This document shows, piece after piece, positions 57,709-63,119 of a stretch of 64,000 nucleotides of DNA (position 1 is the first letter of the stretch; each line of letters opens with the position of its first letter). This stretch comes from a virus, in IMG/VR virus record IMGVR_UViG_3300036945_000641, positions 1 through 64,000 of that record; one strand, given 5' to 3'. A program made the position numbers and the translations under genes. The notes under the pieces were generated by a model. The model saw only the letters and a program-made list of their open reading frames with translations, did not search any database and was not told the origin of the DNA.

Positions 57709-57783
57709 TGGTGCGCTGACTAGGAATTGAACCTAGACTCGATCGATTATGAGTCGACTGCTTTACCATTAAGCTATCAGCGC
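57709..57783 (-). tRNA. tRNA-Met (CAT)
   Basis: Complete cloverleaf with encoded CCA: 7-bp acceptor GCGCTGA with TCAGCGC, anticodon loop CTCATAA, T-arm CTAGG-TTCAATT-CCTAG. Anticodon CAT could also be an isoleucine tRNA if the C is modified to lysidine. The first 7 bases overlap the end of the SGNH hydrolase gene. Confidence 0.93.
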
Positions 57784-58169
57784 GTTTGATTTGCTAAAAT
57801 TTTATAACCTTTAGCGGTTGGGTGAATACGATCTGGACTAATACTAGCAACTGACAATACTACGTCTCCATAGTGTGCTGCAAGTTCTCGTATAAATTGA
57901 TGAAGTTCTGGCTTATTGGGTGGAAGAATCCAAAACACTAGGTCAGCATATGTTAGTTGTCGTAGTGTTTGCAGCTCGCTGCGGGTATTAATTTTACTAT
58001 CATTAGCACCCAAACTAATTATCACAGTTTTAGCAGCTAGATCTTTAGTTATGTGAGTGTTATTCCACGCATAACTATTTATGCCAGTTTTAACATATGC
58101 AACACATTCGGGTCTGTGCTGTGCAATGCCTTGAGCAATGCTATCGCCTAAAATTAAGCACTCTAGCAT
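57777..58169 (-). CDS. SGNH/GDSL-type hydrolase
   Basis: A 130-residue hydrolase. Block I G-D-S (Ser10), block III G-A-N-D (54-57, Asn56) and block V D-R-I-H-P (Asp113, His116) give the full catalytic set; block II Gly is near G-I-N-S. Small for the family. Likely an esterase acting on lipids or acetylated sugars, perhaps modifying the host surface. It has no signal peptide. It follows the rubredoxin gene by zero bases and its stop overlaps tRNA-Met. Confidence 0.88.
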   Translation of the reverse strand: MLECLILGDSIAQGIAQHRPECVAYVKTGINSYAWNNTHITKDLAAKTVIISLGANDSKINTRSELQTLRQLTYADLVFWILPPNKPELHQFIRELAAHYGDVVLSVASISPDRIHPTAKGYKILANQTR

Positions 58170-58304
58170 TTAGTCTTCAAACTCAATGTAGTCTTCTTTG
58201 CCAACGCCACATTCTGGGCACTCAAAATCATCTGGCAAGTCTTGCCAACGACCTTCCGTGGCTTCATCGTGTACATGACCACATACTACGCAAACATATT
58301 CCAT
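58170..58304 (-). CDS. Rubredoxin (44 residues)
   Basis: A very small iron protein. C-V-V-C-G at residues 5-9 and C-P-E-C-G at 31-35 form the one-iron site, with D-L-P-D-D-F between, exactly the rubredoxin signature. It passes electrons and would reduce the rubrerythrin encoded just upstream. The genes overlap by one base (TAATG), equivalent to cutting a normal two-domain rubrerythrin into two coupled chains. Shorter than free rubredoxins (about 52-54), closer to the rubrerythrin C-terminal domain. Confidence 0.93.
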   Translation of the reverse strand: MEYVCVVCGHVHDEATEGRWQDLPDDFECPECGVGKEDYIEFED

Positions 58305-58753
58305 TATACTGACTCCCAAACTAGTTGATATGCTTCTGCGTGACGTTTTTCAACTTTTTTCAACGCAGCAAAGCGCTTTTCAGCTTTTGCTAATACAGCA
58401 CTAAACTGTTCCGCGTGTTCTTTAGACTCTGAGGTTTGCTCGCCGAACTCTTTTGCAGAGTCTATGTTCTTTTCAACAATGGCTTGACGCTCAAACTGAG
58501 GGTACATTGTTGTATACTCATATGTTTCGCCTTCAATGGCCATTTCTAAACAACGCTTAGTATCTGGTTTACCGATTAGCAACTCTAAGTGGCCCCAGGC
58601 GTGTTTTAATTCTTGCTGAGCTGTATGCTCAAAATGATCGGCAACATCAGCAAAGCCTTCACTTCTGGCAATACGCGCAAAGTACATATACTTTGTGTAT
58701 GCCATAGATTCGCCTGCTAATGCACCTTCTAAGTTTTGTAATGTTATTGACAT
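58304..58753 (-). CDS. Rubrerythrin diiron domain
   Basis: A 149-residue ferritin-like four-helix protein. Iron-binding residues are visible in L-A-G-E-S-M-A-Y (Glu15), Q-Q-E-L-K-H-A (Glu48, His51) and, in the second half, E-G-E-T-Y-E-Y-T-T-M-Y-P and S-K-E-H-A-E. Rubrerythrins reduce hydrogen peroxide. The rubredoxin part is a separate coupled gene. The next gene upstream (metallophosphoesterase) overlaps by 10 bases. A phage-encoded peroxide defence is the likely role. Confidence 0.92.
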   Translation of the reverse strand: MSITLQNLEGALAGESMAYTKYMYFARIARSEGFADVADHFEHTAQQELKHAWGHLELLIGKPDTKRCLEMAIEGETYEYTTMYPQFERQAIVEKNIDSAKEFGEQTSESKEHAEQFSAVLAKAEKRFAALKKVEKRHAEAYQLVWESV

Positions 58754-59268
58754 TGTTTTTTAACTTCTTCTAGTGAAATTGGAGTAAAATTGATTCTTTC
58801 CATACTTACGTTAAAGTATCGCTTATCGGGTATTTGTGCTAGGTTCAATCTAACTACATTGTTGTGTAGGTGGCCGTGCACATTAAGACCCCAACGTGCT
58901 AGACTTTCAGGATGAATAGGAATATGTGTTAAGATCATACCATCAAACTGATGACTACCACGAATGTCTTTGAAATACTGTGAGTACTGATTTAGAGTAC
59001 ACAAATCATGGTTGCCTTTGACCAGTATCTTTTCACCGTTCATGCGGGCTAGAATTTCTAGGCCCTTGGCATTACGGCTCATACTAACATCGCCTAAGAA
59101 GTATACTTTGTCCGTGGGCTTTACCACACGATTGTGGCAGTTGACCATGTGTTCGTTCATGTGGTCAACGTCATCAAACACGCGTAGCGGAGTACCATCT
59201 TGATTTTTAAACGTCAAGATATTTTTGTGATGAAAGTGATGGTCACTTGCGAAAAAGATGTTTGCCAT
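58744..59268 (-). CDS. Calcineurin-like metallophosphoesterase
   Basis: A 174-residue phosphoesterase. Metal motifs in order: S-D-H-H-F (8-12), L-G-D-V, K-G-N-H-D, T-H-I-P, and V-H-G-H-L-H. This is the compact YfcE or 2',3'-phosphodiesterase-like build. It could act on cyclic nucleotides or RNA ends, and the tRNA-rich setting makes an RNA role worth testing. First gene after promoter 59295-59323. Confidence 0.9.
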   Translation of the reverse strand: MANIFFASDHHFHHKNILTFKNQDGTPLRVFDDVDHMNEHMVNCHNRVVKPTDKVYFLGDVSMSRNAKGLEILARMNGEKILVKGNHDLCTLNQYSQYFKDIRGSHQFDGMILTHIPIHPESLARWGLNVHGHLHNNVVRLNLAQIPDKRYFNVSMERINFTPISLEEVKKQCQ

Positions 59269-59276
59269 AAGTAGAA

Positions 59277-59314
59277 ATCCCCGAAACAGTAGTTATTATA
59301 CCGTAATCGGGGAT
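59277..59314 (-). promoter_or_regulatory. Operator-like inverted repeat over a promoter
   Basis: ATCCCCGA (59277-59284) and TCGGGGAT (59307-59314) are perfect 8-bp inverted copies with a 22-base centre that contains the -10 box and the start point of the promoter at 59295-59323. The spacing fits a dimeric repressor site or a DNA loop. Confidence 0.5.
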
Positions 59315-59323
59315 ATAGTTCAA
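59295..59323 (-). promoter_or_regulatory. Promoter for phosphoesterase-rubrerythrin-hydrolase operon
   Basis: Minus strand TTGAAC, 17 bp and TATAAT, 27 bases before the phosphoesterase ATG and just after tRNA-Val. Confidence 0.85.
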
Positions 59324-59333
59324 GTTTAAATTT

Positions 59334-59408
59334 TGGTACGTCGTGACGGGTTCGAACCGCCGACCCTCTCCGTGTAAAGGAGACGCTCTACCGCTGAGCT
59401 AACAACGC
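59334..59408 (-). tRNA. tRNA-Val (TAC)
   Basis: Complete cloverleaf with encoded CCA. Anticodon loop TTTACAC on stem TCTCC/GGAGA; T-arm GGCGG-TTCGAAC-CCGTC; acceptor GCGTTGT with ACGACGT (two G-T pairs). The end of the DUF1289 gene runs 21 bases into its 5' half. Confidence 0.93.
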
Positions 59409-59546
59409 ATTTATTCTGTCTAATACAAGCTGCTTTTGACTATCACTTAGGGTAGTCCAGTCAATAAGTTCTTGCTTTGTTCTCCAGCAGCCAACACAAA
59501 CGTCATCTACTAGACGGCATATTTTAATACAAGGAGAAGGTGCCAT
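59388..59546 (-). CDS. DUF1289 small iron-sulfur-like protein
   Basis: A 52-residue protein: M-A-P-S-P-C-I-K-I-C then D-D-V-C-V-G-C-W-R-T and W-T-T-L-S-D-S-Q-K. The four Cys (residues 6, 10, 17, 20) and the W-x-x-L-S motif are the DUF1289 signature; the family is thought to bind a metal or an Fe-S cluster. The stop codon TAG lies inside the D-loop of tRNA-Val, a 21-base overlap. AAGGAGAAGGTGCC lies on the opposite strand only; no strong ribosome site is seen. Confidence 0.8.
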   Translation of the reverse strand: MAPSPCIKICRLVDDVCVGCWRTKQELIDWTTLSDSQKQLVLDRINALLAQR

Positions 59547-59552
59547 CAGAGA

Positions 59553-59849
59553 TTATAGCGGTGCAATTTTTCGTAGTGTGCTGGTTTTATGACCAACAAT
59601 TGTGTCAGTGGGCTTGTACTCACCATCACCGTCAGCTTTGTATACTCTGATTAGCGCACCTGGATCTTCTGGTGTGCCTGTAATCTCAAAACTACTGCCA
59701 GGCACTGGCTCTTTGCCGTCAGTGATAATTTTTGTTACTTTGCCACGTGCAGTACCGCCGCTGGAATTCCAGCTAACGCTATCACCACGCTTAATATTTT
59801 TAGCTTCTTTGATAACTTTATCAAGAGCATTAATAGACATATCTGTCAT
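59553..59849 (-). CDS. DUF2945-like small barrel protein
   Basis: A 98-residue protein from ATG 59849 (AAGGAAAA ahead); the longer frame to 59921 runs over tRNA-Gly and is not real. Residues about 20-35 read G-D-S-V-S-W-N-S-S-G-G-T-A-R-G-K-V, the Tudor-like signature of the DUF2945 (hypervirulence-associated) family. Probably a small nucleic acid or protein binding barrel. Function unknown. Confidence 0.75.
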   Translation of the reverse strand: MTDMSINALDKVIKEAKNIKRGDSVSWNSSGGTARGKVTKIITDGKEPVPGSSFEITGTPEDPGALIRVYKADGDGEYKPTDTIVGHKTSTLRKIAPL

Positions 59850-59861
59850 AATTTTCCTTAG

Positions 59862-59935
59862 TGGAGCGGGGTGCGAGAATCGAACTCGCAACTCTAACTT
59901 GGAAGGATAGCGTTTTGCCACTAAACTAACCCCGC
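59862..59935 (-). tRNA. tRNA-Gly (TCC)
   Basis: Complete with encoded CCA. Acceptor GCGGGGT pairs fully with ACCCCGC; anticodon loop CTTCCAA; T-arm GCGAG-TTCGATT-CTCGC. Confidence 0.95.
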
Positions 59936-59936
59936 A

Positions 59937-60167
59937 TTATCTCTTTCGTTTTTCAGCACCAATTCGTGATGCTTTGTTCCAGTCATAGGCAATACCATCA
60001 GGGCAGACACCATCTTTAATGCTGTCTACACCAAATTTACCTACAATTTCTATTGTGCCATCGGTAATAGTCACAAATTCGTCTACATACTTGGCCATTT
60101 CCATAGCCACGGTTAGGTCTTTTGATTGGCCTCTAACATAGCCTTGTTCATCTATTACTTTATACAT
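59937..60167 (-). CDS. Conserved phage protein, unknown
   Basis: A 76-residue protein between two glycine tRNAs. M-Y-K-V-I-D-E-Q-G-Y-V-R-G at the start, then a helix (L-T-V-A-M-E-M-A-K-Y) and strands V-T-I-T-D-G-T-I-E-I-V-G-K-F-G-V-D-S, ending in a basic tail. It resembles small beta-alpha proteins often found in large phages. No motif of function. Confidence 0.5.
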   Translation of the reverse strand: MYKVIDEQGYVRGQSKDLTVAMEMAKYVDEFVTITDGTIEIVGKFGVDSIKDGVCPDGIAYDWNKASRIGAEKRKR

Positions 60168-60173
60168 ATAACT

Positions 60174-60249
60174 TGGTGCGGGCTACAGGGTTCGAACCTG
60201 CGACCTGTTCGTTGGCAACGAACTGCTCTACCAGCTGAGCTAAGCACGC
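60174..60249 (-). tRNA. tRNA-Gly (GCC)
   Basis: Complete with encoded CCA. Anticodon loop TTGCCAA on GTTCG/CGAAC, T-arm GCAGG-TTCGAAC-CCTGT. The acceptor has one mismatch (T4 with C69), which may lower function or be corrected by tolerance. Confidence 0.9.
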
Positions 60250-60250
60250 A

Positions 60251-60553
60251 TTAAAAGGGTACATCGTCATCGCTAAAGTTTACTTCTTGCACAGAAGGCT
60301 CGTCATACTCTTTAGTATACGGGTCAACTTCTTCAAGCTGATGACGTTGCTGGTTTTTAAAGCCAGCGTGTTCTTTGATTGTTTCTGTTACTATACCTGT
60401 GTATTTCATTAAGCCAGATTTATCTGCCCAAATTAGGTACTCGTAGTGATCTGGGATTACATCGCAGATTCTGCAACCTTGTAGTTTGCCAACACGTATT
60501 GTGTCAGTCATATCTAGTACAGTTGATTTTACATTTTTAAATGATATTGCCAT
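60251..60553 (-). CDS. ExoX-C-like protein with SSB-type acidic tail
   Basis: A 100-residue protein from ATG 60553. It begins M-A-I-S-F-K-N, the same seven residues as the phage ssDNA-binding protein. Residues 20-62 (R-V-G-K-L-Q-G-C-R-I-C-D-V ... Y-L-I-W-A-D) follow the G-K-x-x-G ... Y-L-x-W pattern of the ExoX-like C-terminal module. It ends D-D-D-V-P-F (95-100), like the tip of bacterial SSB that recruits repair proteins. The start codon is buried in a long hairpin that begins at the tRNA-Ser CCA. Confidence 0.6.
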   Translation of the reverse strand: MAISFKNVKSTVLDMTDTIRVGKLQGCRICDVIPDHYEYLIWADKSGLMKYTGIVTETIKEHAGFKNQQRHQLEEVDPYTKEYDEPSVQEVNFSDDDVPF

Positions 60554-60634
60554 AAGAAAGCACACTCTAAGGCTGCCGGACTCAAACCAGCTTGATTTAA
60601 TGGATGTGCCACACTAAGTGTGCTTACTTATGGC
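60549..60634 (-). repeat. Long hairpin starting at discriminator base of tRNA-Ser
   Basis: GCCATAAG-T-AAGCACACT pairs with AGTGTGCTT-T-CTTATGGC: 17 of 18 positions, one T-T mismatch. The 5' arm starts exactly with G73-C-C-A of tRNA-Ser; the 3' arm ends inside the start of the next gene and includes its ATG. The enclosed 50 bases hold a T-arm-like hairpin (GCTGG-TTTGAGT-CCGGC). Confidence 0.85.
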
Positions 60635-60722
60635 GGAAAGCAGAGGAGTCGAACCCCATCCCCGTTAGGAGAACCTGGTTTTCAAGGCCAGTCGCAGGAC
60701 CATCCCCGCTGCATTACTTTCC
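60631..60722 (-). tRNA. tRNA-Ser (TGA)
   Basis: Class II tRNA with long variable arm and encoded CCA. Anticodon loop CTTGAAA on CTGGC/ACCAG (one C-A pair next to the loop), T-arm GGGG-TTCGACT-CCTC, discriminator G as in serine tRNAs. Confidence 0.93.
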
Positions 60723-60728
60723 ACGTTT

Positions 60729-61334
60729 TTATTCTTGTTTTTCGGCCTCTAGCTGAGCGTGTTTCTCGGCTACAGCGCTAAGTCGTTTTACAACTTCATC
60801 TGAAGTCATCCAAATATCTTTGTTGTGTAGCATTGAGTCAATTTCTTCGTGTGTTAAGAAATCTGCGTAAACTTCACGCATAAAGTTTTCTGACCAGCGA
60901 CGTTCAAACTGTAGTTGGTCGTACATTTCTCCACCTTTGCCAAACACGCCTGCACTATAGTTGTGAAACATAAATAGTGAGTGTGGGGTTACTTCTTGCT
61001 GATGACCATGTAAGAAGATCATTGTTGCAGCACTCATGCAAGCGCCTTCAACTGAAGTAACAATAGTGGCTTCGGTCTCGCCCATAACTCGTAAAAATTG
61101 TAGTGTGGTATAAAGATCACCACCACCTGAGTTAATGTAGATACGAACTGTGTCAGCACTGGTGGCATTGCGAATTGTGTCAAACCACTCAATGTACTCT
61201 TGTGGCTCACAAATTTCACCACTCAAGTAGAACTCATATAAGCGTCCGATTGATTTAGAAAAGCTATTACCATTCTTGTCCGTTTCAAACAATTTAGGGT
61301 CGAGAATGTTTGTCTTTTTAGTTGTCATTTTCAT
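60729..61334 (-). CDS. clpP: ClpP-like serine protease
   Basis: A 201-residue protease subunit of near-bacterial length. I-N-S-G-G-G (67-72), nucleophile Ser101 in G-A-C-M-S-A-A-T, His124 in F-M-F-H-N-Y, and Asp173 in N-K-D-I-W-M-T-S-D-E: the full triad in the usual order. Phage ClpP-like proteins are sometimes head proteases, but this gene lies in the tRNA region far from head genes, and its start is 20 bases from the permuted tmRNA. It could form tetradecamers with a host ClpX or ClpA; no Clp ATPase is seen here. Confidence 0.9.
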   Translation of the reverse strand: MKMTTKKTNILDPKLFETDKNGNSFSKSIGRLYEFYLSGEICEPQEYIEWFDTIRNATSADTVRIYINSGGGDLYTTLQFLRVMGETEATIVTSVEGACMSAATMIFLHGHQQEVTPHSLFMFHNYSAGVFGKGGEMYDQLQFERRWSENFMREVYADFLTHEEIDSMLHNKDIWMTSDEVVKRLSAVAEKHAQLEAEKQE

Positions 61335-61354
61335 CTTATACTCGTTTATAAATT

Positions 61355-61692
61355 AGGGCCAGTATTCTGTTACGAGGAACTGGCAAAACCCTAAGCAGCG
61401 TTTAGGCTGCTAATGCGTACGTGTTATCGTTTGCAGTTATTTTTGTTTTGCTGTTACGACCAGGAAACCCCAGTCCTACGGCTGTCGCATTGCCGAGTTG
61501 TCTGCTTTAATACTCTTAGCCTAATCGAAAGCCAGGTCAGCCCCATCAAAAGCACTCCTAGTGTTCTTAGGTCGGGAATTCCAGTCCTCAGCCGTATGAG
61601 AAACAGCTTACATACTACCCTACTCAATGCTTATGGTGGAGCTGGCGGGAGTCGAACCCGCGTCTTAAACTCTTTTCTATCGGCTTCATACA
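61355..61692 (-). ncRNA. ssrA: Circularly permuted (two-piece) tmRNA
   Basis: The 3' acceptor piece lies upstream of the 5' coding piece. The acceptor piece (61692 to 61634, 59 bases) ends in T-arm GCGGG-TTCGACT-CCCGC, acceptor strand CAGCTCC, A, CCA. An 89-base spacer (61633-61545) follows. The coding piece starts at 61544 with GGGGCTGACCTGGCTTTCGA, whose first 7 bases pair with CAGCTCC. A tag frame for ANDNTYALAA and stop lies at 61434-61402, partly inside a helix 5-like stem. A final stem (GCCAGT with ACTGGC) closes near 61358. This is the gene order of two-piece tmRNAs. The acceptor 5' end and coding 3' end are estimates. Confidence 0.93.
61402..61434 (-). other. tmRNA proteolysis tag frame (ANDNTYALAA)
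   Basis: Resume codon GCA at 61434-61432, then nine codons and TAA at 61404-61402. The sequence differs from the Escherichia coli tag (ANDENYALAA) at two of ten positions and keeps the ALAA end read by ClpXP and ClpAP. The bases around it (AACTGCAAACGA) and the following stem (TTAGCAGC with GCTGCTTAG) match the usual tmRNA arrangement. Confidence 0.93.
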
Positions 61693-61805
61693 ACCATACT
61701 ATAACACACTACCCTTGCTGGGTGCTCCCAGTTACCCGCGGAAGGTGTGCTCGAGCTTACTCCGCATATATGCATTAAGTGGCGAGTAGTGTGTTATAGT
61801 ATGGT
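61693..61805 (-). repeat. 20-bp perfect hairpin stem starting at discriminator base of tRNA-Thr
   Basis: The arm at 61786-61805 (minus strand: A73-C-C-A then TACTATAACACACTAC) pairs perfectly over 20 bp with 61693-61712. The 73-base interior contains further stems (GCGGA with TCCGC around GCTCGAGC; CTGGG-AGCA-CCCAG). The 3' arm ends where the tmRNA acceptor piece begins, so it may define that end. Confidence 0.88.
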
Positions 61806-61876
61806 GCCGAATGTCGGGATTGAACTGACGACCTACCGCTTACAAGGCGGTTGCTCTACCACTGAGCTAATTCGGC
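61802..61876 (-). tRNA. tRNA-Thr (TGT)
   Basis: Complete with encoded CCA. Acceptor GCCGAAT pairs fully with ATTCGGC; anticodon loop CTTGTAA on ACCGC/GCGGT; T-arm with one A-C mismatch. Confidence 0.94.
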
Positions 61877-61878
61877 GT

Positions 61879-61959
61879 TCCAACTGTGACCTTATGCTCT
61901 TGGCGTTGGCCCTTGAGCAGCCCACATTTTTAAAGTCGTCTGGGAACTGACTAATTGGA
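61879..61959 (-). repeat. Spacer between tRNA-Cys and tRNA-Thr with short hairpin at the CCA end
   Basis: The seven bases from T73 of tRNA-Cys (TCCAATT) pair with AGTTGGA two bases before tRNA-Thr (one G-T pair). The interior of about 66 bases has another stem (TGCTC with GAGCA). It looks like a weaker form of the hairpins after the Ser, Thr and Tyr tRNAs. No gene found in it. Confidence 0.5.
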
Positions 61960-62031
61960 GTACGTGACAGGAGTCGAACCTGCATAGTACGGATTTGCAA
62001 TCCGCTCCCTAGCCATTCGGGTCACACGTAC
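61956..62031 (-). tRNA. tRNA-Cys (GCA)
   Basis: Complete with encoded CCA. Acceptor GTACGTG with CACGTAC, anticodon loop TTGCAAA, T-arm CAGG-TTCGACT-CCTG, discriminator T. Confidence 0.94.
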
Positions 62032-62032
62032 A

Positions 62033-62257
62033 TTAAATTTTGTTTTTAGTAACTAAAGCACTAAAAGTATTAAACGTCTGTTCAAACTTTAAACCATAGA
62101 TGGACTCTAAACCCGAGAGATAGTTTGAGATTTCATCAGTGGTCATTTCACCACCATCAGGCTTGCCTTCTAGTACATACAAGTTTAACAACTTAATATC
62201 TTCTACAACATTCCAGCAATTCATAATTTGCTGTTCTAGATCAAATCTGTCTGTCAT
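62033..62257 (-). CDS. Conserved phage protein, unknown
   Basis: A 74-residue helical, acidic protein: R-F-D-L-E-Q-Q-I-M-N-C-W-N-V-V-E-D-I-K-L-L then T-T-D-E-I-S-N-Y-L-S-G-L-E-S-I-Y-G-L-K-F-E. The E-x-x-I-x-x-C-W-x-V-x-E-D-I pattern occurs in small proteins of large phages, function unknown to me. The upstream RHH gene overlaps its start by 17 bases. Confidence 0.55.
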   Translation of the reverse strand: MTDRFDLEQQIMNCWNVVEDIKLLNLYVLEGKPDGGEMTTDEISNYLSGLESIYGLKFEQTFNTFSALVTKNKI

Positions 62258-62387
62258 TTTGTAGTTCCTTTAGTTTTTGTTTGAGTGCTATGTTTACAAA
62301 TTCACTTAGTGTGAGGTTTAATCTTTTTGCGGCTTGTTTTACTTGTTCTAGTAAATGTGCGTCAATATGTATTGTAATTGTTTTCAT
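62241..62387 (-). CDS. Ribbon-helix-helix (Arc/MetJ/CopG-type) small regulator
   Basis: A 48-residue protein. An N-terminal strand M-K-T-I-T-I-H-I-D is followed by helix L-L-E-Q-V-K-Q-A-A-K-R and helix L-S-E-F-V-N-I-A-L-K, the exact ribbon-helix-helix order. Such dimers bind short operators, as in phage Arc. Candidate targets are the local operator-like repeats. It overlaps the next gene by 17 bases. Confidence 0.8.
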   Translation of the reverse strand: MKTITIHIDAHLLEQVKQAAKRLNLTLSEFVNIALKQKLKELQNDRQI

Positions 62388-62388
62388 A

Positions 62389-62859
62389 CTAATTTGCAAG
62401 TACAAATTTTAATCGGTCAGCTGCATAACTTGCAGCAAATGCTTTGGGCTTTACCTGTGCGTCAATATTGCAAGTGCCTTTGATATATCCCACAGCTTGT
62501 TGCACTACTGCTGAACTCTTATATCGCTCATTGGGATTAATATCTAGGTGAACTTCTACGTAACGATCTTCTAGTACATCAGATAGTTCGTGAAATAGAT
62601 CACTTACTTTATAAACTTCTTGCATTAGTCGCATTGCTGGTTTATTGGCTTTTTGATCCCAGTCACGCTCTCTGTGAACGTCACCAAAAATCTTACAGCC
62701 ATGGTTTCCATCAATGTGTACTACAATAGCTAAAGTATAGTCTGCATACCATTTACCATGTACTTGTACTCGTTGGCTGTCAGCACCTAAATAAATTTTA
62801 GTTTCTGGCGAGCTTTGCCGAATATAGTCTTTTACTTCTTGTAGATTAAATTTACGCAT
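62389..62859 (-). CDS. RNase H-like protein (DUF458, YkuK-type)
   Basis: A 156-residue protein. I-Y-L-G-A-D-S-Q (22-29), H-R-E-R-D near residue 62, a conserved E-V-H-L-D-I-N-P-N and K-P-K-A-F-A-A-S-Y-A-A-D give the DUF458 family pattern, a predicted RNase H fold with acidic catalytic residues. Substrate unknown; the tRNA setting suggests RNA processing. Follows tRNA-Arg after 13 bases. Confidence 0.8.
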   Translation of the reverse strand: MRKFNLQEVKDYIRQSSPETKIYLGADSQRVQVHGKWYADYTLAIVVHIDGNHGCKIFGDVHRERDWDQKANKPAMRLMQEVYKVSDLFHELSDVLEDRYVEVHLDINPNERYKSSAVVQQAVGYIKGTCNIDAQVKPKAFAASYAADRLKFVLAN

Positions 62860-62872
62860 AATTTTAGTTGTT

Positions 62873-62949
62873 TGGTGGGTCTAGAAAGATTCGAACTCTC
62901 ACACCTCAGCTTCGTAGGCTGGGACACTTTCCAGTTGTGCTATAGACCC
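62873..62949 (-). tRNA. tRNA-Arg (ACG)
   Basis: Complete with encoded CCA. Acceptor GGGTCTA with TAGACCC, anticodon loop CTACGAA on CCAGC/GCTG, T-arm GAGAG-TTCGAAT-CTTTC. The acceptor is the same as that of tRNA-Asp at 63487. Confidence 0.94.
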
Positions 62950-62955
62950 AATATG

Positions 62956-63029
62956 TGGCACGGGGACTAGGGCTCGAACCTAGAACGACACAGTCAAAGT
63001 GTGTTGTGTTACCATTACACCATCCCCGA
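62956..63029 (-). tRNA. tRNA-Gln (TTG)
   Basis: Complete with encoded CCA and discriminator G. Anticodon loop CTTTGAC on ACACA/TGTGT, T-arm CTAGG-TTCGAGC-CCTAG. The first pair (T1 with T72) is open, in line with glutamine tRNAs, which have a weak first pair. Confidence 0.93.
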
Positions 63030-63035
63030 ACAATT

Positions 63036-63114
63036 TGGCTCCGTATCTGGGGTTCGAACCCAGCTAATCATTGATTAACAGTCAAGTCCGTGCACCTAGC
63101 TCGGATTCTACGGA
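63036..63114 (-). tRNA. tRNA-Asn (GTT)
   Basis: Complete with encoded CCA and discriminator G. Acceptor TCCGTAG with ATACGGA (last pair G-A open), anticodon loop CTGTTAA, T-arm CTGGG-TTCGAAC-CCCAG. Confidence 0.92.
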
Positions 63115-63119
63115 ATAGA

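Noticed and set aside
57602-57769. N-terminal extension of the 57239 gene
   Set aside because: It runs across the promoter, the terminator and tRNA-Met.
59850-59921. N-terminal extension of the DUF2945-like gene
   Set aside because: It reads through tRNA-Gly(TCC); ATG 59849 has a strong ribosome site and begins the conserved part.
60556-60630. Extra tRNA between tRNA-Ser and the ExoX-like gene
   Set aside because: It has a T-arm-like stem-loop but no proper D-arm, anticodon stem or CCA; the flanking arms form an 18-position hairpin instead.
61413-61950. Plus-strand frames of 121 and 67 residues
   Set aside because: They lie antisense to the tmRNA, its spacer and tRNA-Thr, and have no coding character.
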